Positions 40,853-50,606 of a stretch of 64,000 nt of DNA are shown piece by piece. The stretch is from Ohessyouella blattaphilus. Its GTDB lineage: Bacteria > Bacillota > Clostridia > Lachnospirales > Lachnospiraceae. Numbering within the stretch: position 1 is the first letter of the stretch; the number at the start of each line of letters is the position of its first letter. The notes beneath the pieces were generated by a model that ran no database searches, had not been told where the DNA came from, and saw only the letters and a list, made by a program, of their open reading frames with translations. The DNA lies in NCBI RefSeq assembly GCF_024721265.1, contig NZ_JAMXOC010000004.1, positions 1 to 64,000 of the forward strand, written 5' to 3'. A program made the translations under genes and the position numbers.

Positions 40853-42130
40853 GTGGATAATACGAATAAAGCATTTAGTAAATTTCTTTTGTTATGGTCG
40901 GGGCAATTTGTAGCGGCCATCGGTAGCGGCCTAACCTCTTTTGGTTTGGGCGTATATATTTATCAGCAAACGGGCATGGCCTCACAGATGGCTTTTGTTA
41001 CCCTATTGGCTTTTCTGCCAGGGCTGTTGCTGTCACCTGTGGCCGGTGTGCTGGCTGACCGTTACGACCGACGCCTATTGATGGTGGCAGGCGACGGGCT
41101 TTCGGCAATCGGTCTGGTATTCATTCTTATTTGTATGGCAAATGGTGGGGCGCAGCTTTGGCAAATCTGCGTGGGCGTTACCATCAGTTCAATCTTTTCC
41201 TCATTACTAGAGCCGGCATATAAGGCTACAGTGACGGATCTTTTGACCGAGGAGCAATATAGTAAGGCAAGTGGCCTTGTCCAAATAGCAGGATCTGCCA
41301 AGTATTTGCTCTCACCATTCATCGCCGGGTACTTACTCGCCATCACAAATATAAAGCTGTTATTGGTTATTGATATCTGTACGCTTTTGTTGACAGTTGT
41401 GACTACGTTGGCTGTGCGCAGACAAATTAGCACAAAGAAGCAGGAGAGAAGCGGTACCTTCTTCGGTGAGCTTAAGAAGGGATGGGAGGCGGTATCACAA
41501 AATAACGGTGTTCGGTCGTTGGTGTTACTAAGCATGGTAATCACCTTTGCGATTGGTTTTATACAGACGCTTTTTACGCCGCTTATCCTTTCCTTTGCCG
41601 ATAGTGCTACCTTAGGAAGACTAGAGTCCATTGCAGCGTCAGGAATGCTTGTTACCAGTCTACTTATCGGTGTCGCTACCTTTAAAAAAGGCTATGTAAA
41701 AATGCTTGCCCTTTCCCTGTTCTTTGCCGGAATATTTATGGCTGGTTTTGGTTTACAGGAAAATATCTTTTTGATTACCGTATCCGGTTTTCTGTTCTTT
41801 GCGATGCTGCCCTTTGCCAATACGGCGCTAGATTATCTACTGCGTACCAATATTGATAATTCACTGCAAGGACGTGCTTGGGGTATCATTGGCATCGTCT
41901 CACAGCTTGGCTACGTGGTAGCCTATCTACTTTGCGGCGTGCTTGCTGACTATTTGTTTACCCCAATGCTAGTAGAGGGTGGTGTTTTGACTGATAGCAT
42001 CGGCAAAATCATCGGTGTTGGCAGTGGTCGGGGTACGGGTTTGCTGATTATTTTGGCTGGGTTTTTGCTGTGTATTACAGCATTGGTCCTCTACCAAAGC
42101 AGAGCTGTAAAGGGACTTGAAGAAAATTAG
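40853..42130 (+). CDS. MFS transporter, macrolide-efflux (MefA)-like
   Basis: 425 residues from a GTG start, twelve predicted helices. The start FLLLWSGQFVAAIGSGLTSF and the loop VLADRYDRRLLM are typical of the MefA/EntS-like DHA3 branch of the major facilitator superfamily. It is a proton-driven exporter; macrolides are the classic cargo, but many chromosomal relatives export other compounds. Followed at 12 bp by a FtsX-type permease, which suggests a small efflux cluster. Confidence 0.85.
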   Translation: MDNTNKAFSKFLLLWSGQFVAAIGSGLTSFGLGVYIYQQTGMASQMAFVTLLAFLPGLLLSPVAGVLADRYDRRLLMVAGDGLSAIGLVFILICMANGGAQLWQICVGVTISSIFSSLLEPAYKATVTDLLTEEQYSKASGLVQIAGSAKYLLSPFIAGYLLAITNIKLLLVIDICTLLLTVVTTLAVRRQISTKKQERSGTFFGELKKGWEAVSQNNGVRSLVLLSMVITFAIGFIQTLFTPLILSFADSATLGRLESIAASGMLVTSLLIGVATFKKGYVKMLALSLFFAGIFMAGFGLQENIFLITVSGFLFFAMLPFANTALDYLLRTNIDNSLQGRAWGIIGIVSQLGYVVAYLLCGVLADYLFTPMLVEGGVLTDSIGKIIGVGSGRGTGLLIILAGFLLCITALVLYQSRAVKGLEEN

Positions 42131-42142
42131 AAGGAGCATGAA

Positions 42143-44479
42143 ATGACTGGAAGAATTATACGTAAAGACCTTGCCCGCAATAAAATAGTGACGTTGACCC
42201 TGTTCTGTTTTATTCTCATCGCGTCCTTATTGGTGTCAGGTGCGGTACGGATTGTAACAGAAATGACGGGTGCCGTAGATGCTTTGTTTTCCCAGGCAGC
42301 AGCACCGGATTTCATACAAATGCATACCGGTGATTTTGACCAAGGCGCCATTGATAGGTTTGCAGAGCAAACATCGATGGTAACATCTCAACAGACAGTA
42401 GAGATGCTAAATATCGACAATGCAAATCTTGCTTTTGCCGGTCGCCAACCAGCTACGAATAGCGTAATGGAAAACGGGTTTGTGCGTCAGAATGAAGAGT
42501 TTGACTTTTTATTAGATTTAGATAATCAGGTGGTAAGACCAAAGGATGGCGAAATCGCGGTGCCTATCTACTATCTTCAGCGTGATGATCTTGCCATTGG
42601 CGATACTCTGGAAGTAGTAGATGGCCAGTATCGAAAAGAGTTTCGCATTATCGCCTTTGTACGAGATGCCCAAATGAATCCTTCTTTGATTAGTTCCAAG
42701 CGGTTCGTAGTCAGTGAAGCGGATTTTACCGAGTTACGTGCACACACAGGCTCAGAGGAATACTTGATTGAGTTTCAGCTAGCCGAGGGTGTGGACGTGG
42801 GCGAGTTTGAGCGGGTATATCAGTCAGCGGGACTTCCGCAGAAGGACACGGCCATCACGGCAGGATTGCTGAAACTAATGAATGCCCTAACCGACGGCCT
42901 TGTAGCCGCGTTAGTTATCTTGGTTAGCCTACTAATTATCACAGTTGCTCTACTTTGTCTGCGACTGACATTGCTAGCGAACATGGAAGAGGACACGCGT
43001 GAGATTGGCGTTATGAAGGCGATTGGCATTAAAAGCAAAGACATTCGCGGCTTGTATCTACTCAAGTATCGTGTGATGGCAGGGCTAGCCTGCCTATTGG
43101 GCTTTGTACTCTCTCTGCCTTTAGGGAAAGTGTTTACAGCGAATATTACTCTTTATATGGGCAAAGTGGAGGTGAGCCCCTTAACAATCATCTTGCCTGT
43201 ATTAGGGACAGTGGCTGTTTATGGGATTGTGATGATGTTTTGCCGCCTTGTTTTGCGGCGTTTCCGCCGGATCTCCGCAGTGGAAGCTTTGCGGGCCGGT
43301 GGTAGTGCTAGCGGGAAGTTACGAGCGGGATTCTGGCCTCTGTACAAACGACCTATGCGTTGGCTCAACCTACGGTTAGGTGCGCGTGAAGTTTTGCGAA
43401 GCTTCGGGAGCTATGGACTTTTGTGCTTTGTATTTATTCTGTGTGTCTTCTTGTTTATTGTACCTATTAATTTACTGACCACGGTGCAAGCACCTAACTT
43501 TATCAACTATATGGGTATGGGACAAAGCGACGTGCAAATCGACTTGCGGCGCACAGAGGGTGTCGAACAGCGATATACGGAAATGCTGAAGGCGCTTTCT
43601 AGTGATGAGGATGTGGAGCATTTTGCTCCCTACGTGACGGCAGCTTATCCGCTCGTAACAGATGGAGAGACAAGTACCTTAAGAAATGTGCAGATTGGTG
43701 ATTTTAGCCAGTATGCCATTGATTATTTAGACGGCAAAGCACCTCAGACAGAGAATGAGATTGCTCTTTCGCAGCTGAATGCCCAGGATTTGGAGGTTGC
43801 GGTCGGGGATAGTCTGACGCTACTGGTGGAAGATCGTCCGCGAACGCTTACGGTGAGTGGTATTTATCAGGATTTAACCAATGGCGGGCGTACGGCAAAG
43901 GCGTCTCTTCCCTGGAGGGCAGAAGATGTGCAGTGGTATCTCGTCTACCTTGATTTGAATGAGGGGATTGACCGTACAGAAAAGGTGGCAGAGTACGCCG
44001 AGGTGTTTGCACCGGCTAAGGTTACTCATATCGATAGTTATATCGCCCAAACCTTTGGCTCAACCATTTCTCAGCTAAGGATGGTGGTTGTACTGGCAGC
44101 ATTGCTTTCCGCTGCGGTGGCGGTACTTATTACGGCCCTGTTTTTGCGGATGTTGACAGCCAAAGAAGCTCATGAATTATCGATCTTGACCTTCCTTGGT
44201 TTCCAGAGAAAAGATCTTGCCAGACAGTATGTCTTCCGTACCCTGCTGGTATTGGTGGTAGGAGTAGTAATAGGGACTTTGGCAGCGGCCACCTTAGGAC
44301 AGAATCTAGCAGGCTTTATGTTTGCCAGCATGGGGGCTTCCCGTATTAGATTTGTTGTGCAACCAGTGGTAGTGTATCTACTTTGTCCGCTGATACTGGC
44401 AGGTGTGGTAGCGTTAACCACCCTTGCCAGTACCAGAACGACGGGGCGTATCAAAATCCAAAATTTAGTGATAGAATAA
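42143..44479 (+). CDS. FtsX-like ABC transporter permease
   Basis: 778 residues. The architecture is that of large Gram-positive FtsX/MacB-type permeases: an N-terminal helix (about 16-36), a long extracytoplasmic domain (40-250), three helices near 255-390 containing the EIGVMKAIGIKSKDIRGLYL coupling motif, a second helix and external domain, and a final three-helix bundle with LSILTFLGFQRKDLARQYV. Partner of the ATPase encoded 18 bp downstream. Such pairs export or sense antimicrobial peptides or other envelope-active compounds. Confidence 0.9.
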   Translation: MTGRIIRKDLARNKIVTLTLFCFILIASLLVSGAVRIVTEMTGAVDALFSQAAAPDFIQMHTGDFDQGAIDRFAEQTSMVTSQQTVEMLNIDNANLAFAGRQPATNSVMENGFVRQNEEFDFLLDLDNQVVRPKDGEIAVPIYYLQRDDLAIGDTLEVVDGQYRKEFRIIAFVRDAQMNPSLISSKRFVVSEADFTELRAHTGSEEYLIEFQLAEGVDVGEFERVYQSAGLPQKDTAITAGLLKLMNALTDGLVAALVILVSLLIITVALLCLRLTLLANMEEDTREIGVMKAIGIKSKDIRGLYLLKYRVMAGLACLLGFVLSLPLGKVFTANITLYMGKVEVSPLTIILPVLGTVAVYGIVMMFCRLVLRRFRRISAVEALRAGGSASGKLRAGFWPLYKRPMRWLNLRLGAREVLRSFGSYGLLCFVFILCVFLFIVPINLLTTVQAPNFINYMGMGQSDVQIDLRRTEGVEQRYTEMLKALSSDEDVEHFAPYVTAAYPLVTDGETSTLRNVQIGDFSQYAIDYLDGKAPQTENEIALSQLNAQDLEVAVGDSLTLLVEDRPRTLTVSGIYQDLTNGGRTAKASLPWRAEDVQWYLVYLDLNEGIDRTEKVAEYAEVFAPAKVTHIDSYIAQTFGSTISQLRMVVVLAALLSAAVAVLITALFLRMLTAKEAHELSILTFLGFQRKDLARQYVFRTLLVLVVGVVIGTLAAATLGQNLAGFMFASMGASRIRFVVQPVVVYLLCPLILAGVVALTTLASTRTTGRIKIQNLVIE

Positions 44480-44506
44480 AAGTTCGCCCACAAGGGCGTG
44501 GAGGAA

Positions 44507-45277
44507 ATGATGAAGACAATTTTAAAAGCAAGAAACATCAATAAAACCTATGCTCAGGACAAGAATAACGATATCCAGGTGCTACAGGACGTATCGCTAC
44601 AAGTCGATCGTGGTGAATTCGTTGCCATTATGGGACCGTCAGGTTCGGGAAAAACTACATTGCTCTACGCTATCAGTGGCATGGATCGCCCGACTTCAGG
44701 ATTGGTGCAACTAGATGAAAAGGAACTTACAACGCTATCCGAGGATGAGTTAGCAGCGCTTCGCCTAAGCCGAATGGGCTTTATCTTTCAGCAAAGCAAT
44801 CTACTTAAAAATTTGTGCATCCTTGACAATATTGTACTTCCTGGTTACAAGGCGAATAAGGAGAGCCAGGACGTGATCTGTAGTCGGGGGGAAGAGCTGC
44901 TGATGCAAACAGGTATAAGTAACATTGCCAAAAACAGCATTACACAGGCTTCAGGCGGCCAGCTTCAACGCGCGGCTATCTGCCGAGCTCTTATTAATAA
45001 GCCGGATATCCTTTTTGGCGACGAGCCTACGGGTGCCCTCAATTCTTCCGCTACGGCAGAGGTACTAGATATCTTGGCGAGTATTAATGCTACAGGGACA
45101 ACCGTCGTGTTAGTTACTCACGACGCCAAAGTAGCCGCTAGGGCGGACCGGGTGTTATTTATGATGGATGGTCATATAGCCGGTGAGTATCCGCAGGAGA
45201 AGTACGATCCAGAAAAACAAGACTGGAAAGCCCGAGAGGAAGTCCTTTCTGTTTGGCTTTCAAAGATGGGCTTTTAG
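44507..45277 (+). CDS. ABC transporter ATP-binding protein (MacB/LolD-like)
   Basis: About 256 residues; ATG 44507 or 44510 fits GGAGG better than the GTG at 44498. Walker A GPSGSGKTT near residue 43, the MGFIFQQSNLL Q-loop, signature SGGQLQRAA, Walker B DILFGDEPT and the H-loop VTHD are all intact. It powers the FtsX-like permease. Two-component systems of the BceRS type, usual partners of such transporters, are not present nearby; an AraC-type regulator follows instead. Confidence 0.9.
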   Translation: MMKTILKARNINKTYAQDKNNDIQVLQDVSLQVDRGEFVAIMGPSGSGKTTLLYAISGMDRPTSGLVQLDEKELTTLSEDELAALRLSRMGFIFQQSNLLKNLCILDNIVLPGYKANKESQDVICSRGEELLMQTGISNIAKNSITQASGGQLQRAAICRALINKPDILFGDEPTGALNSSATAEVLDILASINATGTTVVLVTHDAKVAARADRVLFMMDGHIAGEYPQEKYDPEKQDWKAREEVLSVWLSKMGF

Positions 45278-45314
45278 AAACGAAATTCACAATAATCTGT
45301 AAGTAGGTGACCAG

Positions 45315-46091
45315 ATGTATTATCCAATCCAAATACCATATCTATTAAACATGGAGTTTTCGCAAAATATGAGGTATACCGAGGAATCTGCCGATGAATA
45401 CGGAGGGTTTGTAATCTGCTACTGGGAAATGCAACCGCTAACAAAGACGAAACTATCCGCATCAAACATTATCGCTACGGATGCTTGTATCGATTTGGTG
45501 GCGAGCTTTGATGAAAAGAGCATCGGCTTTGCCGGTATGAGCAGAACGGTGTTTGACTTTGAACTTGAATTGCCAAGCCGTTCCTTTGGGGTTCGCATGA
45601 TGCCCGGAGCGTTTCATCAGCTGACCGGACTTCCGGCTACTGCTGCCATGGACAATTTCTTGCCAATAGAAACCGTGTTTACGGATTTTGATAGCGGGTA
45701 TTTTTTCTCATTGCCGTTTGCCCAGGCGAAAGCGTATTTTAGGAAAGCTCTCATGAGCTGCACTAAGGGCAATACCCCAGATCAGTTTACCTTATTATTT
45801 CATCAACTCTCAGAGAAAACGCCGGCAACGGTGGCAGAACTTTGTAAAGAGCTTCACCTTAGCCCCCGTCAATGCCAACGATTATTCAAATTGCATTATG
45901 GGATTACGCCCAAGATGGCATTAAGCATTGTCCGCTTTCATAAATGTATGGAAATTCTCACCTCTCCCAAAGCGAAGCCATCCGATATTTTGAATGTGGC
46001 CGGCTACTACGACCAGCCTCATTTTATTAGGGACTTTAAGAGCAATATCGGGATAACACCCTTAGAGCTTATTCGTACGTACCAATCTTGA
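45315..46091 (+). CDS. AraC family regulator
   Basis: 258 residues. The C-terminal AraC domain has two helix-turn-helix units (about 172-256: VAELCKELHLSPRQCQRLFKL, DILNVAGYYDQPHFIRDFKS). The N-terminal 150 residues (DACIDLVASF, FGVRMMPGAFHQLTG) resemble the DUF6597 effector domain. It may regulate the transporter genes before it or the VOC gene after it. Confidence 0.85.
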   Translation: MYYPIQIPYLLNMEFSQNMRYTEESADEYGGFVICYWEMQPLTKTKLSASNIIATDACIDLVASFDEKSIGFAGMSRTVFDFELELPSRSFGVRMMPGAFHQLTGLPATAAMDNFLPIETVFTDFDSGYFFSLPFAQAKAYFRKALMSCTKGNTPDQFTLLFHQLSEKTPATVAELCKELHLSPRQCQRLFKLHYGITPKMALSIVRFHKCMEILTSPKAKPSDILNVAGYYDQPHFIRDFKSNIGITPLELIRTYQS

Positions 46092-46159
46092 CGCGTTTTT
46101 ACAATACGTCTTCTTAGTGACCTTGTAGAATGAAGAAAAAACTAAGGAGGAAATAACGT

Positions 46160-46546
46160 ATGTATAAAGCGATGACAACAAATCTAATGGTGAAAAGTGT
46201 GGATAAGGCGATGGCCTTTTATAAAGAGGTGCTGGGATTTTCGGAGGTCGCATCTGTACCTGGCAAAAATAATGAGTTGCAATTTGCAATTCTTTCTAAA
46301 GATCAGCTAATGATAATGATGCAGGAAAAAAACAACTTTATTGAGGAGTACCCGGTTCTAAAGACACCGGCGGTGCAGCCATCGGTTAGCCTGTATATTG
46401 TTGTGGATAACCTAGAGGCACTTTATAATGAATTAAAGACAAAGCACTCCATTTACACAGAACTCCATACTTCTTTTTATGGGGCGAAAGAGTTTGCCAT
46501 TACCGACGTAGATGGCTACGTACTTACTTTTACAGAACGTAACTAA
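46160..46546 (+). CDS. VOC family protein (glyoxalase/bleomycin-resistance fold)
   Basis: 128 residues with the paired beta-alpha-beta-beta-beta layout: TTNLMVKSVDKAMAFYKEVLG at the start and FAITDVDGYVLTFTE at the end. VOC proteins bind metals or sequester compounds such as bleomycin or fosfomycin. The specific role is unknown. AAGGAGG lies ten bases before the ATG. Confidence 0.85.
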   Translation: MYKAMTTNLMVKSVDKAMAFYKEVLGFSEVASVPGKNNELQFAILSKDQLMIMMQEKNNFIEEYPVLKTPAVQPSVSLYIVVDNLEALYNELKTKHSIYTELHTSFYGAKEFAITDVDGYVLTFTERN

Positions 46547-46574
46547 GGAAATACAAGGTTTAGGAAGGATTCAG

Positions 46575-47177
46575 ATGAGAGATATGAACAATCAAGGGGA
46601 TACGAAACACTTTCATGAGCTGGAGGAATTAAGAATTGATTGTGCTATTAAACAGAAAAAGGGCTTACATTTCATTTTAGCCTCGATAGTGATATGGAGT
46701 GCAGTTCTTGGTGTACAAATTATGAATATTCCTGTGCTTACAAAAAACTTGTATACGTTTTGTTGCACAGCACCACTTCTACCAATAGCCTTCTTTATAT
46801 CTAAACTCATCAGGGTTGATTTTCAAAACAAGGAAAACCCGCTTACCAATTTGGGTATCCTATTCTCTGTCAATCAAATGCTATACCTTTTAATCGCTAT
46901 GTGGATTTATCCGACTATACCGGACAAAATGTTGATGGTCATTGCGATGATATTTGGAGCGCACCTTATGCCATACAGCTGGCTATATAAATCAACAGCG
47001 TATTTGATGTTATCGGTAATCATTCCGATCTGTGCATTAATAATCGGCTTGAATTTTCCATCATACATTTTGGCGTTAATGATGATAGTGTTTGAAGTTA
47101 TTTTTAGCATTTGCTTGCTACAAGAGAACCGAATTCTTTACAAACATATGTATAGAGAGAAAGGAGAAACAAAATGA
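46575..47177 (+). CDS. DUF7010-like membrane protein
   Basis: 200 residues from the ATG at 46575 with AGGAAGGA upstream; the longer frame from 46512 runs through the preceding gene and lacks a ribosome site. After a charged start (HFHELEELRIDCAIKQKKGLHF) there are six hydrophobic helices, with an acidic/aromatic GAHLMPYSWLYKS segment. The pattern matches a family of unknown function common in Bacillota. The next gene overlaps by four bases. Confidence 0.65.
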   Translation: MRDMNNQGDTKHFHELEELRIDCAIKQKKGLHFILASIVIWSAVLGVQIMNIPVLTKNLYTFCCTAPLLPIAFFISKLIRVDFQNKENPLTNLGILFSVNQMLYLLIAMWIYPTIPDKMLMVIAMIFGAHLMPYSWLYKSTAYLMLSVIIPICALIIGLNFPSYILALMMIVFEVIFSICLLQENRILYKHMYREKGETK

Positions 47178-47590
47178 GATTAGGAGCAATCGTATTAGAC
47201 AGTGACAACATTGATGCGTTGTCGGATTTTTATGCCAAGTTATTAGGGTGGAAGATGAATGTTCAAATGCATGACGGTGAAAAATGGATTACCGTGATCA
47301 AAGACGATTTTTCGGAAACACCGTTAGTTTTCCAGGAGAATCCTGATTACAGAAAACCAGTGTGGCCACCCACTAAGACAGAACAACAGCAAATGGTTCA
47401 TCTGGATTTTTATGTGAAAGCGGATGAATTTGAGGCGAAGATTGCCTACGCCATAGAGTGCGGAGCGACAATGGCCGAAAACCAATTATCCAGTGACTGG
47501 AAGGTCATGCTTGATGTGTCGGGACATCCTTTCTGTATCATTCCCATACCCAAAGAAGTGTATGAGCAAAGATATGGAGCAAATAATTAA
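47174..47590 (+). CDS. VOC family protein
   Basis: 138 residues. Starts GAIVLDSDNIDALSDFYAKLLGW, with a central PTKTEQQQMVHLDFYVK and the C-terminal LDVSGHPFCIIP, as in glyoxalase-like VOC proteins of the PhnB/CatE-like type. The H-x-D and GHPFCI parts give plausible metal ligands. Start ATGA-overlaps the membrane protein, suggesting coupled translation. Substrate unknown. Confidence 0.85.
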   Translation: MRLGAIVLDSDNIDALSDFYAKLLGWKMNVQMHDGEKWITVIKDDFSETPLVFQENPDYRKPVWPPTKTEQQQMVHLDFYVKADEFEAKIAYAIECGATMAENQLSSDWKVMLDVSGHPFCIIPIPKEVYEQRYGANN

Positions 47591-47591
47591 T

Positions 47592-48344
47592 ATGGCGATT
47601 TACCAAGTAACGGATAAAAAAACGATAGCCCCACTTTATGCCGGGTGGGAGGAAACGATGATTTGGTCCTGCTTAGACGACTGCATGGGAGTTGCCTATG
47701 CAGACGACTTAGAGAAACCGGCATCGGCACAAATCATCATCGGACCCTATAGCTTTTTGGCGGGAGAAGTGAATTACGATTTGATCAAAAATAATTTCGA
47801 CTATTCTTTTGACATGATTCCCCAGAATCCCCAATGGGAGAAGGCCATCGTTGAGACCTATGGAGAGAAGGTCGAGAAGCGGATGCGCTACGCTACGAAG
47901 AAGGAGAAAGAGGCCTTCGATACGGCGAAACTACAGGAAATCGTATCCTCATTGGTCGAACCCTATACATTAAAGGCTATCGATCAGTCTTTATTTAGTG
48001 AAATTATGACGATCGATTGGGCCAGAGATTTATGTGCAAATTATGGGGATAGCGAGCGCTTCCTAAAAGATGGCTTGGGATTTGTGGCTCTAAAGGAGGG
48101 CGAAATTGTTGCCGGCGCTTCGTCTTTTACGTATTACTCCGAAGGAATTGAGATTGAAATTGATACCCGCGTTGATGAGCGGCGCAGAGGGCTAGCGTTA
48201 GCGTGTGGCGCCAAACTAATCTTGGAGTGCCTTAGTCGGGGGCTTTATCCTAGCTGGGATGCGTATAATAAAGAGTCATTATCCTTATCGGCAAAATTAG
48301 GATACCGTTTTGATAAAGAGTATCCTACCTACGAGTTTCAATAA
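47592..48344 (+). CDS. GNAT acetyltransferase (GNAT_acetyltran type)
   Basis: 250 residues from ATG 47592, one base after the VOC stop; the open frame reaches back to 47493 inside that gene. The C-terminal half has the acyl-CoA fold: GFVALKEGEIVAGASSFTYY, EIEIDTRVDERRRGLALACGAKLI, and WDAYNKESLSLSAKLGYRF. The N-terminal half (AGWEETMIWSCLDDCMG) matches the larger zinc-less GNAT_acetyltran family. Substrate unknown. Confidence 0.8.
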   Translation: MAIYQVTDKKTIAPLYAGWEETMIWSCLDDCMGVAYADDLEKPASAQIIIGPYSFLAGEVNYDLIKNNFDYSFDMIPQNPQWEKAIVETYGEKVEKRMRYATKKEKEAFDTAKLQEIVSSLVEPYTLKAIDQSLFSEIMTIDWARDLCANYGDSERFLKDGLGFVALKEGEIVAGASSFTYYSEGIEIEIDTRVDERRRGLALACGAKLILECLSRGLYPSWDAYNKESLSLSAKLGYRFDKEYPTYEFQ

Positions 48345-48360
48345 TAGGAAGGCTGAGTAC

Positions 48361-49188
48361 ATGATTAAAAACGAAGTGATTAGTCGAGCTATCGATTATA
48401 TATTGACTCACATCGGTGAGCCGATTCATGTGGATGAGATTGCTGCTTATTGCCATTTTTCAAAGCATCATTTATCAAGGCTCTTTAAAGCCGAGACGGG
48501 AGAGGGCATTTACGAGTTTGTGAAGCGTCTCAAAATCGAGCAAAGCGCCTTTCGCTTAAAGGTTGAGCCAGACCGAAGTATTACCAAAATTAGTGGTAGC
48601 TATGGCTATAGTTCTTCAAATTATAGCACGGCTTTTAAGCAACACTACGACGTTTCGCCAGTGCATTTCCGGCGAACGATTTTGGAGAGGTCACGAACGA
48701 ATCCAATTTTTAACAATACTTTACCGGACTGGGAGTCGTTTGCCGATTGTCAGCGCAAAATTACCATCGAGCAGCTACCAGACTACTACGTAGTCTACGA
48801 TCGACATAAAGGTAGTTATAAGAGTTTATCGGAGCACTGGTGCGAATTTCTGGAAAAGCATAAGACTTACCGAACGGAGGAAACTTTGTTAATGGAATGT
48901 ACTTATGACGATCCCGTAATTACCGACACCGATTCCTGCTTGTATGATTTATATATGACGGTACCAGAAGAGGCACCATTATCACCAACTTGTTATCTAA
49001 AGGGTGGCAAGTTCGCCATTTATCACTTTAAGGGGATGGTGGACCAGATTTATCACGGCATCCAAAGCTTATATAACGTTTGGCTTCCCCAGAGCGGGCA
49101 TTTTCTTGATGAACGGTATGGGTTTGAGATTTATCGCAAGGTGGACGGGGACTATATGGAAATCGATATTTGCACACCTATAAAATAG
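48361..49188 (+). CDS. AraC family regulator with GyrI-like effector domain
   Basis: 275 residues from ATG 48361 (AGGAAGG upstream). The N-terminal AraC domain (residues 5-105: VDEIAAYCHFSKHHLSRLFKA, ISGSYGYSSSNYSTAFKQHY, VSPVHFRR) is followed by a GyrI-like small-molecule-binding domain (about 135-275). This order (AraC first, GyrI second) is that of Rob/SoxS-like multidrug regulators. It likely controls the MATE pump encoded 77 bp downstream. Confidence 0.85.
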   Translation: MIKNEVISRAIDYILTHIGEPIHVDEIAAYCHFSKHHLSRLFKAETGEGIYEFVKRLKIEQSAFRLKVEPDRSITKISGSYGYSSSNYSTAFKQHYDVSPVHFRRTILERSRTNPIFNNTLPDWESFADCQRKITIEQLPDYYVVYDRHKGSYKSLSEHWCEFLEKHKTYRTEETLLMECTYDDPVITDTDSCLYDLYMTVPEEAPLSPTCYLKGGKFAIYHFKGMVDQIYHGIQSLYNVWLPQSGHFLDERYGFEIYRKVDGDYMEIDICTPIK

Positions 49189-49265
49189 AGCACAATTTCA
49201 GAAGTTTATTATTGCTTTTTCCTTTATACTTTTGCCTAGCATAAAAGGAAAAGGAGAAAGTGAAA

Positions 49266-50606
49266 ATGAACTTAAATACTATTCGCAAGCATCAACGAAA
49301 ATCTATTTTAGAGTTCGCTCTGCCAGCGATTATCGCAATGATACTGACTTCACTGATTACGGTGGTAGACGGTTTTTTTATCGGAAACTATGTGGGAAAA
49401 GAAGGGTTGGCGGCTGTCAATCTGGGATTACCGATTATCTACCTCTTTCTGGCAGTCGGCTTGATGGTCTCAGTGGGCGGCATCGCTATTGCGGGCATGG
49501 CCCTTGGCGCTGGCGAAATTAAGAAGTGTAAGGACGTCTTCAACCAGACGATTTGCACAGTGACAGTGATTACGATTTTACTTAGCGTGATTATGTACTT
49601 TTGCATTCAGCCTCTGCTTGGGCTCTTAAATGCCGATGCTCAGGTGAGTGGCTATTTCAAAGATTACTACTATGTGCTGCTGTTACAGCTACCGCTGATG
49701 GTCATTAATTCGTCTTGTGGCATGTTTATTAGAGGCGAAGGCAATCCTCAGTATTACATGAAGGTAAGTATTCTCACGTTAATAATTAATGGGCTCCTAG
49801 ATTACCTTTTCGTTCGCTTTCTAGGCTGGGGTGTCCGCGGGGTGGCGGCCGCTTCCTTAATCGCAACCGCTATCGGCTTAATGTGGGTGCTTTCCTATTT
49901 TCGGAAAAAAGCAACGGTGTATACCTTCCAGAGGTTCCGTTTTTCCAGGGAAACCCTCGTAAAGACCTTTCTTAATGGGAGTTCGGAGTTTGTAGGGGAG
50001 ATGTCTCTTAGTATCTCTATGTTTGCTTATAATTATGTAATTCTAAAGTATATCGGTGTGGACGGTGTCTCCGCATTTACTATCGTCGGGTATCTGTCGT
50101 ATATCTTTAGCATGGTTTTAATCGGCTTTGGGCAAGGAGCAAGCCCGCTGATTAGCTTTACTTACGGCGCCAGAGAAAGAGCGCTCGCTATAAAGCTACG
50201 GAAGTTGACGAATCAAATGGTGCTAGGTGCCGGCATCTTGACTTTTTTACTAGTCTTAATCGGGCGCCAGTGGTACGGTGGTCTGTTTGTAAAAAGTGAG
50301 GCGGTAGAACAGATGGTGCAATCCGGCATGCTCTTATTTGCCATATCTTTTCTGTTTTCCGGTATCAATACCATTACCTCTTTTTACTTTACTTCTATCG
50401 GGAAGGCGATGGAGTCAGCGATTATATCCTCTGCTCGGGGACTTGTCTTGCTGCTAATCTGTATTTTTCTGTTACCACCATTACTGGGAATGACTGGGAT
50501 CTGGCTGGCGGCACCAATCACCGAAGGAGCCACGCTATTAATCAGTCTGTTCTTTATCTCAGTGGACGGACGCGTCACTAAAAAATTGACAATAGGAGAA
50601 AATTAA
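49266..50606 (+). CDS. MATE family efflux transporter
   Basis: About 446 residues (ATG 49266, GGAG nine bases upstream; GTG 49260 also possible). Twelve helices in two bundles are evident, with FALPAIIAMILTSLITVVDGFFIGNYVG at the start and GMFIRGEGNPQYYMK in the first half, typical of MepA-like MATE proteins. It exports cationic drugs or metabolites using sodium or proton gradients. Its stop is immediately followed by the next start. Confidence 0.9.
   Translation: MNLNTIRKHQRKSILEFALPAIIAMILTSLITVVDGFFIGNYVGKEGLAAVNLGLPIIYLFLAVGLMVSVGGIAIAGMALGAGEIKKCKDVFNQTICTVTVITILLSVIMYFCIQPLLGLLNADAQVSGYFKDYYYVLLLQLPLMVINSSCGMFIRGEGNPQYYMKVSILTLIINGLLDYLFVRFLGWGVRGVAAASLIATAIGLMWVLSYFRKKATVYTFQRFRFSRETLVKTFLNGSSEFVGEMSLSISMFAYNYVILKYIGVDGVSAFTIVGYLSYIFSMVLIGFGQGASPLISFTYGARERALAIKLRKLTNQMVLGAGILTFLLVLIGRQWYGGLFVKSEAVEQMVQSGMLLFAISFLFSGINTITSFYFTSIGKAMESAIISSARGLVLLLICIFLLPPLLGMTGIWLAAPITEGATLLISLFFISVDGRVTKKLTIGEN

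Noticed and set aside
41062-41631. 189-codon minus-strand frame inside the MFS gene
   Set aside because: Antisense shadow of a clear transporter gene, lacking ribosome site and sensible composition.
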